Origin: Planctomycetaceae bacterium
GTDB lineage: Bacteria; Planctomycetota; Phycisphaerae; UBA1845; UTPLA1
Assembly: GCA_006969385.1 (NCBI GenBank)
Contig: CP030884.1
Location: forward strand, 1,054,001 to 1,118,000
Reading direction: 5' to 3'
DNA length: 64,000 bases
Part shown: positions 43,450 through 52,301 of the stretch, piece by piece
Numbering within the stretch: the stretch's first letter is position 1
How the letters are laid out: every line of letters starts with the position of its first letter
Made by a program: the position numbers and the translations under genes
The notes under the pieces: model-generated
What the model was told of the DNA's origin: nothing
Databases searched by the model: none
What the model saw: only the letters and a program-made list of their open reading frames with translations

Positions 43450-44172
43450 TCACTCCCCCGTCGCCACGCCCTTATCGCGACCGCCCGTCAACTCGCCGAT
43501 GATCTTCACGCCCGAACTCGCGCCGATGCGCGTGGCCCCGGCTTCGACCATCTCGCGCAAACTCGCCAGCGTGCGAATGCCGCCCGACGCCTTCACTTCC
43601 ACACCGGCTACGCTCACGGCTTCGCTCATCAGGCGAATGTCTTCGACCGTCGCGCCGCCCGTCGAAAAGCCCGTGCTCGTCTTTACGAATCCGGCTTTGG
43701 CATCCACGGCCAACGCGCATGCCTGAAGTTTCTGCTCGTCGTTCAGTAAGCACGTTTCGAGAATCACTTTGCACAACGCCCCTTCGGCATTGCACAGCTC
43801 GGCCACGGCGGCGATATCGTCGAACACCAAATCCAACTCTTCGTCGATCAACGCGCCGATATTCAAGACCATGTCGATCTCGGTCGCACCATCATCCAAG
43901 GCGATGCGCGTTTCTTCTTCCTTAATCGCCGTACGGTTGGCCCCCAACGGGAAGCCGACCACCGTGCACACCGCCACATCCGAATGATTCAAATCCTTGG
44001 CGGCCCGCTCCACGAATATCGGATTGACGCACACCGACGCAAAGCGATACATGCGCGCCTCGGCACATAAGGCGTCGATTTGCTTGTGGGTCGCCTCGGG
44101 CTTGAGCAACGTGTGATCGATCAATGCGGCTATGTCGTCGGCTGACGTCAGATCGGGCGCTTCGGCGGACAT
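43450..44172 (-). CDS. deoC: Deoxyribose-phosphate aldolase
   Basis: Splits 2-deoxyribose-5-phosphate to acetaldehyde and glyceraldehyde-3-phosphate in nucleoside breakdown. 240 residues from ATG 44172, with AAGGA upstream. Schiff-base Lys164 sits in FVKTSTGFS; Asp100 (TEIDMVLN) and Lys194 (VEVKASGGIR) complete the proton relay. Length is normal. No other deo genes nearby. Confidence 0.95.
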   Translation of the reverse strand: MSAEAPDLTSADDIAALIDHTLLKPEATHKQIDALCAEARMYRFASVCVNPIFVERAAKDLNHSDVAVCTVVGFPLGANRTAIKEEETRIALDDGATEIDMVLNIGALIDEELDLVFDDIAAVAELCNAEGALCKVILETCLLNDEQKLQACALAVDAKAGFVKTSTGFSTGGATVEDIRLMSEAVSVAGVEVKASGGIRTLASLREMVEAGATRIGASSGVKIIGELTGGRDKGVATGE

Positions 44173-44394
44173 GGGTTCCTTTTTCCTCAAATAGTTTGAT
44201 GACGCTTATGACCAATAAGAAAAATGGTAATGCAACTTACGGCTAACGCAAACGAAATTCGCACACCGCGCCGCCAAGTTGCGCACGACCATCATTTTTT
44301 CGATATAATAAAGACGTAGGCATTGGCCCCTACCGAGCGGCGCCGGTCGCCGCTTTGCTTCCTCGGTAAATCGACCGCACCAATAGGAGCACTT

Positions 44395-45540
44395 TTGAGC
44401 GCCCGCAAAGCCGCTTCCGAACGCCTGACCGTCTGCCTCGTGGCCGACGATGAGGTTATCAACCGATTTCCGGAATCGGTACGGTACTTGCAAGTCGGCC
44501 TAATCGACGAACCCATCGACTTCGTCCTCGTCTGCCCCGAACACCCGCGCGCCGCCAAACTGCTCTCCGGCCCCACCAAACTCCTGCAACATCGCCGCTA
44601 CCATCGGCTCATCGAACGCTTCGCCCTGCGCGGCATCGTGAAGGAAGTCACTGCGTTTCTGAACAAGCCGCGCTATGAGGGGCCGCTAATCGTGCACAGC
44701 CTGTCGGTCACCGCCGCCCCACTGGCGGCCCAAGTCGCACGCGCGATGGAGGCCGACCTGCTCGTTAACGTCACGGCGCGCCGCGCGCTCGAAGACCCCG
44801 CCCTCTTCCACGCGCTGGCAGAAGCCACCGAAATCGTGACGCCGGTTAAAGCCTTTGCCGATGCCTTTCAACACACGCCGGGCCTGAGCGATAAAGCGAT
44901 CGAAGTATTGCCGTTCGCGGCCGGCGCGGAAGACGAGCCGACGGCGTTTTCCAAGGCGGGTCGCGTGGCCACGCTGATGGCGGCCGGCCCGCTCGAGCCG
45001 GAATTCGGCTTCGACACTTTGCTGCACGCCATCAAACGCGTGCAAGGACAGTTCAACAACATCGCCGCTTTCCTCGTTGGCAAGGGCAGCGCCGAGAACG
45101 ATCTACGGCATCTCGCGTCGTCATTGGGTCTTATGGATAAGGTCACGTTTACCGGTCGCCTCGATAACACCCGCGCGGCGATCAAAGCGGCCGATATGTT
45201 TTGCGTGCCGCGCGCGCCAGCGTCGTTTCGCGAAGAACCGATCCTCGCGCTAGCCGCCGGTGTATTGCTACTTGCCGACGAAATGATTCTGCTCGACGGT
45301 CTGCAACACCGACACAACGCGCGCTTGTTTCCGGGTGGTGATGACGCCGCCCTCGCCGAACAACTGCTCTGGGCGCTGGGTAATCGTGAGGAATCGCGCC
45401 GCGTCGCCTCCGCCGGGCTCGCCCTCGCCAAAGCCCGCCACACGCTCACGGAGATGGTGGAGCATTACCTACGGATCTACGGCCAAATCGCCGCAACGCG
45501 CAAAACGCTTAAACTCGATGCGAAAGCGCAGAGCACGTAA
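44395..45540 (+). CDS. GT4-type glycosyltransferase
   Basis: 381 residues from TTG 44395, chosen because TAGGAG lies six bases upstream; the frame reaches 44323. GT-B fold: N-terminal Rossmann part with ERLTVCLVADDEV, the inter-domain segment VATLMAAGPLEPEFGFDTLL, and a C-terminal domain with FLVGKGSAENDLRHLASSLG and DKVTFTGRLDN. The E-x7-E motif is weak (EEPILALAAGV). Donor and acceptor unknown. Divergent from deoC across 220 bases. Confidence 0.85.
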   Translation: MSARKAASERLTVCLVADDEVINRFPESVRYLQVGLIDEPIDFVLVCPEHPRAAKLLSGPTKLLQHRRYHRLIERFALRGIVKEVTAFLNKPRYEGPLIVHSLSVTAAPLAAQVARAMEADLLVNVTARRALEDPALFHALAEATEIVTPVKAFADAFQHTPGLSDKAIEVLPFAAGAEDEPTAFSKAGRVATLMAAGPLEPEFGFDTLLHAIKRVQGQFNNIAAFLVGKGSAENDLRHLASSLGLMDKVTFTGRLDNTRAAIKAADMFCVPRAPASFREEPILALAAGVLLLADEMILLDGLQHRHNARLFPGGDDAALAEQLLWALGNREESRRVASAGLALAKARHTLTEMVEHYLRIYGQIAATRKTLKLDAKAQST

Positions 45541-45643
45541 GAACCGCGTTCGGTGTTTACTCCCTCTCCCACGTAAGGGGAGACGACCGTTTTTTTGCGT
45601 GCGTAATGCAGACGTAGCGTTGAGATGCCATGCGCAAAATCCA
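45541..45643. other. Gap with no gene
   Basis: 103 bases with a CTCCCTCTCCCACGTAAGGG hairpin-like stretch near 45559-45583, a variant of the GC-rich hairpin in the 2241 element. Confidence 0.35.
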
Positions 45644-45861
45644 ACGCCAAAGGCGTTGCGCCAGTAGCCCAGGGTTGATGCGAAGCAGCTACCCCGGGTC
45701 GCGCGTTTTCGTTACGGGATTCAACTCTTGGAGAGTTGCGGCGTTGCGCGGGGGAAAAGATGCCACAACCCCGTTGGGGTTGCACGCCGTGATTTAGACA
45801 GTAACCCCGGGTAGCCGCTGTTGCGGCAACCCGGGGCTGTTTGACGTAACGCCTTTGGCGT
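45644..45861. repeat. 218-bp palindrome-rich element, copy 2
   Basis: Ends ACGCCAAAGGCGTT and AACGCCTTTGGCGT. Hairpin order is that of 34621-34837: CCCAGGG...CCCGGG, CAACTCT-TGG-AGAGTTG, CAACCCCGTTGGGGTTG, CCCCGGGTAGCCGC...GCGGCAACCCGGGG. Where the arms differ from copy 1, both sides change together. The 220 bases to the next gene hold nothing else. Confidence 0.85.
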
Positions 45862-46083
45862 ATTTGCTCTTACGACTCGCTTGCAAATTATATCACGCTT
45901 AGCGTCTTAAAAGTCACCGAGCAAACACGTACCTAACTAAGCCGGATTGGTTGAATCAAGGGTAAGCGACATTAGGCCTAGGCCTCCACGCCGCTCAGAA
46001 AAATAGTTCAAAAGTCGTCGAAGCCAATTCAATCTAAAAAAGAAGAATGCCAAATTCCCGCGAAGGATGATGCAGCCAACATC

Positions 46084-47250
46084 CTACCGCCCCGCCGTCG
46101 TTTCCAACCGCCGTCGGTGTTTCTTCAACAAACCCTCCAACCGCTTATTCAGCGCCGCATCACCCTTGCCGAACTCGACCTTGCCCGGGCTTTGGGCCAA
46201 CGCGACAAACCAGTCGATCAGATTTAGATAATCGCGCGTATCAATCTTTTCCGGCGCAATCTTGCCTTTGGCCGTATCCATATTGTGGTAATTCAACAGC
46301 GGTAAACAGATGCACGTCGCGTCGTAGCCGTGAACGCAATACGGCGTGGCCTCGCACGTGCCGCCGTCCATCAGTTTTCGTTGATAGGAAAATTGCTTCT
46401 TATCTTTGACGAGTTGATCCGCCACGACCTGACAATACGCCGTCGTTGCGGGCGAAAAGACCGACGCCCGATCGCCGACGCGCAACACCGGCCCCGCGCC
46501 CATCTCTACGCCGGGAATCACCTTGCTGCATTCGACCACCACTACCAGCGCGCGCTTCGGCACAGTACCGCCATCGAGCGCCGCCAGCGCGCCGCCAAAG
46601 CCAACTTCCTCCGCGCGCGTGAAGAAGCCATATGCCGACACCTTCGCGCGCTGCGTACACAGTTGGTCGAGCATCGCCAACACGGCCGCCAACCCCGCAA
46701 TGTCGTCGCACACCCGCGCCGACAGTCGCTTGCCATTTATCCGCGCATCGGGCAAACCCCACATCCCCGGCGCACCGCGCGGAACGTTGCCACGCATTTT
46801 GATATGCACTTCCTTCGGCGGCGGGTCGGGATAGCGCGCGTCCTTTAACTTGGTCTTGTTCGCAATCGTCTTAACGATCGTGCCGCTGCGCCAACCATCA
46901 TCGCCCCAAAACTTTACGCGGCTGCCCTCAAAATACCCGCCGCGCACACCACCGTGCCATTGGGCCTTTAGCAACCCGTCGTCTGTCATCCCATCAGCAA
47001 TAAAGCCGGGGTGATCCATATGCGCCGCGAACAACAATGGGCGTCCGCGTTGCTTGCTCTTGCGTACGGGTTCGTACTTCACCAGCAAGTTTCCGAAACG
47101 ATCGCGCTTCAACTTCAACGCCGGTCGCTCCGCAACAAAATCGCGAATAAAATCCGCCACCGCAGTTTCCACAAACGGCGCCGTCGGCAAGTTGACCAGC
47201 GTCTCCAGCAGGCGCAAATATTGTTTCGACAATTGTCTATTCCTCGTCAT
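46084..47250 (-). CDS. M42-like metallo-aminopeptidase
   Basis: 388 residues from ATG 47250 (frame extends to 47280; neither has a good ribosome site). Metal-binding features are AAHMDHPG, the bridging CDDIAGLAA, the catalytic Glu pair TRAEEVGFGGA, VVVECSK and the late His in LLNYHNMD. This is the M42/M18-like co-catalytic zinc arrangement of large self-compartmenting peptidases. Segment after the first His has an SH3-like beta insertion (about 110-175), which is usual. Basic C-terminus. Confidence 0.85.
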   Translation of the reverse strand: MTRNRQLSKQYLRLLETLVNLPTAPFVETAVADFIRDFVAERPALKLKRDRFGNLLVKYEPVRKSKQRGRPLLFAAHMDHPGFIADGMTDDGLLKAQWHGGVRGGYFEGSRVKFWGDDGWRSGTIVKTIANKTKLKDARYPDPPPKEVHIKMRGNVPRGAPGMWGLPDARINGKRLSARVCDDIAGLAAVLAMLDQLCTQRAKVSAYGFFTRAEEVGFGGALAALDGGTVPKRALVVVVECSKVIPGVEMGAGPVLRVGDRASVFSPATTAYCQVVADQLVKDKKQFSYQRKLMDGGTCEATPYCVHGYDATCICLPLLNYHNMDTAKGKIAPEKIDTRDYLNLIDWFVALAQSPGKVEFGKGDAALNKRLEGLLKKHRRRLETTAGR

Positions 47251-47432
47251 TTGGGACGTACGCCGAACGTGCGATTGCACATCCCCAATTGATAACCTCG
47301 CCTGTAATTGTCAAGCACAAAACGACTTACGGCTGGCAACAAATCACAAACGGGACAATTCCGCAAAACTTTATGGCAAAATCGGCCACTAACGCCGTCG
47401 CCAAATCACCACTTTAGTCGATAATAAACATT

Positions 47433-48446
47433 ATGACTGTTGTAGTAGCTGACCGGCCGCAGGCCAAGGCGAAACGCGCCGCCGCGCCGGATAAAACATT
47501 TCAATGCATCGCCTGCGGTCGCGACAACAAAACGCGCCGACCGTTGCTGCGGCTGCGCCAAGCCGCAGAGTTCGCGTTGTATCGCTGTGCCGACTGCAAG
47601 TTGGTGCAGAAGTTCCCGCGTTACACCTCCGGCGAACTGACCGCGCTATACAACGATGCCTACTACGTCTTCGGCGAAAACGAAGAAGACCGTTGGGCCC
47701 GCGCCGTCCAACAGTACGTCGTACACTTGCTACCGTTGGAATCGAAATCGTCGAAGCGCCTGCTCGACGTCGGTTGTGCCCTCGGCCATTTCGCAGCGCT
47801 CGCCGAAGCGCGCGGTTGGCGCGTCATCGGCGCGGATTTATCCGCCGGCGCCGTCAGCAAAGCGGCCACCAACTTCGGCCTCGATGTGCGCAGCGGCCCC
47901 ATCGAACGACACCTGACGACGATCCCGCCGTGCGATGTGGTTTTTCTAGGCGATGTGATCGAACACGTGCCGCATCCAGTCGCGTTCCTAAAATCGATCA
48001 AGTCGGTCTTAGCACCCAACGGCACGTTGAAGATCGACACGCCCAATTGGAACAGCCGCTGGCGCGTCATCGGCGGCGCCCGTTGGCTCGGCCTCAATCC
48101 GTACCACATCAATCTGTTTGACCCGCAATCAATCAATGTTTGCTTAACGCGCGCCGGCTACACGGCTGACGAAGTGCGCACCTACACCAACTATCGCTAC
48201 GAAACCTGGGGCTCGCGGCCCGAAGTGCACTGGTTGCTGGATCTTGGCCCGAAAGCAATATCGTGGCGTGCCCATCGCTTCTTGCAACGCTACAGCGGCT
48301 TCACCAAATGGTCGCCACTGCGCCGCCGCAAACCGGAATCGCTTGACGATGCGCGACGATACGTATCCGACTTTGCCCACTATCGCCTTAGCCCGGTCCG
48401 CAAACTCACGCGCGATAATCTGATCGTGTCCGCCCGCGCGGAGTGA
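47433..48446 (+). CDS. Zinc-ribbon SAM-dependent methyltransferase
   Basis: 337 residues from ATG 47433. An N-terminal zinc ribbon (CIACG and CADC, residues of about 26-54) precedes a class I methyltransferase: AdoMet loop LLDVGCALGHFAALAEARGW and FLGDVIEHVPHPVAFLKSIK. A Methyltransf_23 type. The ribbon plus this core is often found in proteins modifying sugars or lipids on the cell surface, but no cluster supports that here. Confidence 0.85.
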   Translation: MTVVVADRPQAKAKRAAAPDKTFQCIACGRDNKTRRPLLRLRQAAEFALYRCADCKLVQKFPRYTSGELTALYNDAYYVFGENEEDRWARAVQQYVVHLLPLESKSSKRLLDVGCALGHFAALAEARGWRVIGADLSAGAVSKAATNFGLDVRSGPIERHLTTIPPCDVVFLGDVIEHVPHPVAFLKSIKSVLAPNGTLKIDTPNWNSRWRVIGGARWLGLNPYHINLFDPQSINVCLTRAGYTADEVRTYTNYRYETWGSRPEVHWLLDLGPKAISWRAHRFLQRYSGFTKWSPLRRRKPESLDDARRYVSDFAHYRLSPVRKLTRDNLIVSARAE

Positions 48447-48504
48447 TGCTCGCGGTTTCGCGAAAGCGCTACCATTTTTAAACATGAAATCAGTTTGGTT
48501 CGCG

Positions 48505-48870
48505 TTACCCCCGCTCATCTCGAATCTGATACCGCCCCTTAAACTGTTCCGCCGGATACTTCTGCGCGTTCTTCTTCATTTTCTCGCGCACGGCGTCTGC
48601 GATATCGATGTTCATCGCCGTCGCGAATGACAGCGCGTAGCACATGACATCGGCCAGCTCTTCCTTAACTTCCTGATGATCGATTTCACTCCACTCCGTC
48701 GGCCCCATCGGGTTTTCGACCCATTGAAAATGCTCCATCAACTCCGCCGCTTCGATTGCCAACGACATGCTCAAATTCTTCGGCGTATGAAACGGCTGCC
48801 AATCGCGCTCGGCCACGAACTGTTGCATCAGGTCTTTTAGTTCGGAGATGGTTGTGGTTTGGTCTGGCAT
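48505..48870 (-). CDS. MazG-like nucleotide pyrophosphohydrolase
   Basis: 121 residues from ATG 48870, with CAGGTGAT upstream. The four-helix EE-x-D motif is visible: SMSLAIEAAELMEHFQW and VKEELADVMCYALSFATAMN. It is the single-domain DCTPP1/RS21-C6-like type that clears non-canonical dNTPs. The start at 48978 adds an unrelated leader and is rejected. Confidence 0.9.
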   Translation of the reverse strand: MPDQTTTISELKDLMQQFVAERDWQPFHTPKNLSMSLAIEAAELMEHFQWVENPMGPTEWSEIDHQEVKEELADVMCYALSFATAMNIDIADAVREKMKKNAQKYPAEQFKGRYQIRDERG

Positions 48871-49785
48871 AATTGGATCACCTGAATGGAGGGCACATTG
48901 AGGTTCGGATGCAATTTTGTCGCGACAATTAGTTGCAGCTAACAACATATACGCCGCTAATCTAATATACCCTATCACTCATACGCCATCGAATTACTCA
49001 ACGTTCAATTCCGAGTACCGCAATCTGCACGCCCGAACTTTAAAATCCGAAATCTGAGATTTGAGATCTATGGGCGACATTGATGCTGCGACTCACATAC
49101 ATTCAATCTTGCCGCACGATCACCAGCACAAATTATCGTAGATGTAGAATCCACGTTCTCGGCCGCTTGCGTATGACTAATCTCGATCGACAAGAAAACC
49201 ACGGATTCAGCTTCCACCGCATCCTTTCCCGCTTAAAGTAGCCGCCCTTTTTGTTAATAGGGGCGATTGCCGTGTCGCTTTCCTCGCACGCTCGTAATGC
49301 CAATCTACAAGTCGAGACCGCAACTTGATCCCGTTAGGGATCATGGGACAATAGCCCACCGTTTCAACGGTCGGGTGTAAGTTCGCTATCCGAGCAATCA
49401 ATGTCCCGGTAGGGACAGAATGAATTGGTGCCAGTCGCGCCATCCGTCCCGGTCGACAAGAATTGAAAATGCAAACGAATATTCACCGTCGAACCGGGTG
49501 GACTATTTTCCACCAGTCTCTTGGGGACGAAATCATCTGCTAGACCATATTCCAGTTCGGCTTCGCGATAGTCTTTCTCAGCCCCGGAAGGGGCGCAGGT
49601 TGAGAGCCATGGATGAAGCGGCGCTAGCCGCGCAATCCATGGTCCAAATTATATCGCGTGTTAAACCGCGGTAGCGGTGCAGGTACCTACGCTCCCGTCG
49701 CCGGGGCTTAATCATTTGCTGCACGGTTACCCCGACCTGCCACATTGACTTCGCCACACGAACATCACCGAAACTCGTATGCACA
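48871..49785. repeat. Long gap with a cluster of short hairpins
   Basis: No convincing gene in 915 bases. From about 49320 to 49720 several palindromes follow one another: TTGATCCCGTTAGGGATCA, CCGTTTCAACGG, TGTCCCGGTAGGGACA, CCCCGGAAGGGG, and CCGCGGTAGCGG near the end. An AT-rich palindromic stretch GAAATCTGAGATTTGAG lies near 49051, like that at 31017. The first part (48979-49200) holds nothing recognised. Confidence 0.55.
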
Positions 49786-49814
49786 AAAAAAGGAAGGCCC
49801 GTTGGACCTTCCCC
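49786..49814 (-). terminator. Terminator of the UVR-domain gene
   Basis: Read on the minus strand: GGAAGGTCC, loop AAC, GGGCCTTCC (one G-T pair), then a run of seven T. It lies 28 bases past the stop at 49842. Confidence 0.85.
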
Positions 49815-49841
49815 TGGCGAAATACAAATTGAAATGGATTC

Positions 49842-50630
49842 CTACCGTCGCTTCCGCCGCGCGCCCGACGTCGTCTTGGCCCGCATCGCTTCGATGCGTT
49901 CCCGCAAGACGGCGGCGTCTTCGTAGCGTTCGTCGTCAACGGCCTTCGTCAGCTCGGCTTCCAGCTTTTCGACCGGGTCGGCCGGCATGCGGGCGCGAAT
50001 CTCTTTGCGCAGCGCCATCAGAATCATCACTTCGCTCGCGTCTTCGAACGATTCCTCATCCGCATACTCCGAGAAGATTTCCTGAATGCGGCTTAGCCCT
50101 GCTTCCACGCGTGCCAGCGCCGTCTTGAATCGACCCTGCCGCAGCGCCATATGCACCTGCGCCCGCGTGTTCATCATGATCAGGTAAGGCCGAAACTGCT
50201 CCAACGACAGGCGGTCCGATTCTTCCACTGCAAACTTGCCCATCAGATCGAGCACTTTCAGATTGCGCGCGGTATCGCGCTCCACACCGGCGAAATCTTC
50301 CAACACAAACTCCGCCAAATAGCGGTGATAGTATTGCGACGATTCTTCGCGCAGCGTTTGGCATTCATCGGGCGTGAGCTCGAAACCCAACGGCGTGCCG
50401 TTGCGCTGTTCGTGCAGTTGCAAACGCTTAAGATGATACTCGAGTAGCGACTCTTCCCCGTGCGGACGGCGACCATCGGGGCGACCGCTGGCCTCCATCT
50501 GTAGGATGCCCAAATCCAGACGCATCTGGATCTTCACGGCCCCGTCGTCACCTGAGATCTTGCGAACGGTGATTTGGCCGGGCTCGTACTCCCAACCGGC
50601 CAATATTCTGCGCAGATCGTAGGATGCCAT
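49842..50630 (-). CDS. UVR-domain protein of unknown function
   Basis: 262 residues from ATG 50630, with AAGGAG upstream. Most of the chain is helical with an acidic middle part. The last 50 residues are a UVR (UvrB/UvrC) motif, PVEKLEAELTKAVDDERYED followed by AAVLRERI. In other proteins such motifs bind UvrC or the ClpC-linked McsA complex. A basic tail ends it. The rest is not recognised. Partners unknown. Confidence 0.75.
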   Translation of the reverse strand: MASYDLRRILAGWEYEPGQITVRKISGDDGAVKIQMRLDLGILQMEASGRPDGRRPHGEESLLEYHLKRLQLHEQRNGTPLGFELTPDECQTLREESSQYYHRYLAEFVLEDFAGVERDTARNLKVLDLMGKFAVEESDRLSLEQFRPYLIMMNTRAQVHMALRQGRFKTALARVEAGLSRIQEIFSEYADEESFEDASEVMILMALRKEIRARMPADPVEKLEAELTKAVDDERYEDAAVLRERIEAMRAKTTSGARRKRR

Positions 50631-50928
50631 CGCGGGTCTCCTTTCGCTACCGTGGGCTCCTAAATTATACACCACCAAATCGGTTCGATTCGTCGCCTTC
50701 TCAATACTGATATCCGCGATTCATTGCTTATCGCGTTGCTTCCGATAAAGACACGATCCGCTTTATCAGGTTGACCGCCTGCTATCGAATCGGCGTTGCA
50801 AATATTTACAGACGTCAATATTTGCGCCCGCCGTAAACCGCGCGCGGATATAGGTCGTTTAATGAAACGATCGATGAATCCTGCGCGTCGCGCAATAGTT
50901 GCACGCACGCAGTCGCAGCGCGTATGAG
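50631..50928. other. Gap without a gene
   Basis: 298 bases between two minus-strand genes. Only AT-richer, unstructured sequence seen. Confidence 0.35.
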
Positions 50929-52017
50929 TTACGGCAACCAGCCGAGTGATTCGAGCTTGTTGGAAATTGCTTGCGCTGCACGTCGGTGCGCGGCGGCATT
51001 GGGGTGATGGTCCGTCGGATGCGCCCACCAGCTTGAGGCGGGCACGTCCTTCAGGGCGTCAAATAAGTCTAGGTGTGCGATACCCGCTTCGGCAAGCGTA
51101 TCGCGAATAAATCGGTGCTCCGCCGTCAGCGGATAATCGTCATCCAACTGCCATAAAAGCGGATAGACCACGACCGCAAGCTTCACGTTTTGCTCGCCAA
51201 GATACGCATCGAATTCCGTCAATACCTTCTTAATCGTGTTGCGACCGCCGTCGCTAAAGCTGTCGTGAATCGCCGCAAGCAACGCTTCGTGTTGCGCCTT
51301 TGCGAACGCGCGATCCTGGAAGAAATCCGCCACGCGCGACCACTTGGCCAATCCCGTTGCGGGGCGTTCGCGATGCAACGCGTCATTCAGCGCAATCGTC
51401 TTTCCCTGCTCCATCAAGTCGTTCATAAAGAACGCCAGCAGCACGGCATCCGCTTCAAACTCGTGTTCGTGCACGGCATAGTTGTAAACGGCATCGATCA
51501 GGCCGTGCCCCTGCACGCCGGCGTTAATGACTTCGACTATAGAACGCTCTCGTTCGCCGTCGCGATTTTTCAGTAAGGACGCTAGTTGGCGCGGCCAGGT
51601 TTCATCTGCTGCCACACCTTCACCGAACGTAAAGGAATCACCCAGACAAACGATACGAAATGTCTTCTCCGCTTTGGCTCCGAACTGCGGCCCGCGAAAC
51701 CCTTGGCTGTTTATTTGATAGTCCACGCGACCGTCGTTACCGCCCTCAGCACCGCGCGGGTCGTACTGCGCATAAAACCTCGCATTGGGTTGATATTGCA
51801 GCAGCCCATTCGGCCCACTGGTAAACGGCACGCCGCGTGGAAGAATTTTGCGCGCTTCATATTGCGGCGGCCCCAACAACCGAAATCCACCTTCAACCAA
51901 CAGCAGGCCCACGCACGTGGCCACGACGACCGTAATGAGCTTGCGTAACCTTTTACTGCGCGTCCTTGGCGTAGGTCGGTCACTCGGCGTTTGATGTGGC
52001 GGGCGATGCTTGGTCAT
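50929..52017 (-). CDS. Membrane-anchored SGNH-type hydrolase
   Basis: 362 residues from ATG 52017. Basic N-terminus, one membrane anchor at about 27-42, then an SGNH/GDSL-like domain outside: block I CLGDSFTFGEGV (Ser128), the Gly in NAGVQGHG, FFMNDL for the Asn block, and DHHPN with the Asp-x-x-His of the C-terminal block. Likely an esterase or sugar O-acetyl hydrolase acting on envelope polymers; substrate unknown. No acyl-chain partner nearby. Confidence 0.82.
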   Translation of the reverse strand: MTKHRPPHQTPSDRPTPRTRSKRLRKLITVVVATCVGLLLVEGGFRLLGPPQYEARKILPRGVPFTSGPNGLLQYQPNARFYAQYDPRGAEGGNDGRVDYQINSQGFRGPQFGAKAEKTFRIVCLGDSFTFGEGVAADETWPRQLASLLKNRDGERERSIVEVINAGVQGHGLIDAVYNYAVHEHEFEADAVLLAFFMNDLMEQGKTIALNDALHRERPATGLAKWSRVADFFQDRAFAKAQHEALLAAIHDSFSDGGRNTIKKVLTEFDAYLGEQNVKLAVVVYPLLWQLDDDYPLTAEHRFIRDTLAEAGIAHLDLFDALKDVPASSWWAHPTDHHPNAAAHRRAAQAISNKLESLGWLP

Positions 52018-52029
52018 ATCAGTTGGCGG

Positions 52030-52112
52030 GCGATGTCGACTTTGCTTGCGACGTCAAACTTACCAGCGATGTCGATTTTGCGTGCATTGTCGAATTTGCG
52101 TGCGACGTATAC
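52030..52112. repeat. Degenerate 18-bp tandem repeat
   Basis: Four and a half units starting at 52030, 52048, 52066, 52084 and 52102, each of the type GCGATGTCGACTTTGCTT or GCGATGTCGATTTTGCGT, with three to seven changes between units. Confidence 0.75.
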
Positions 52113-52153
52113 TCCCTCTGCCTCGCAGGGAGAGGGCTGGGGTGAGGGTTTCA
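52113..52153. repeat. GC-rich hairpin, core of the 2241 element
   Basis: CTCCCTCTGCCTCGCAGGGA and on to GAGGGTTTCAACC, the reverse complement of the core at 2293-2330. The outer inverted repeats are not seen here, so it is a partial copy. The rest of the gap to 52301 holds nothing else. Confidence 0.65.
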
Positions 52154-52301
52154 ACCAAATCGCAAACATGACGAATCCACAAAGTAACTCGAACGCGACA
52201 CGCCGTTTTCGTCGATCAGTATTCCGCGACGACATTCAAAAAACACCAACCAGCATCAACGAAGTGCCGTGCGCCAAACTATGACGTCATCCCTGACATT
52301 C

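Noticed and set aside
49420..49674. Short plus-strand frame in the hairpin-rich gap
   Set aside because: No ribosome site, composition follows the palindromes.
51991..52284. Plus-strand frame MMWRAMLGHI... upstream of the SGNH gene
   Set aside because: Translation of an 18-bp tandem repeat and a hairpin, not a protein.
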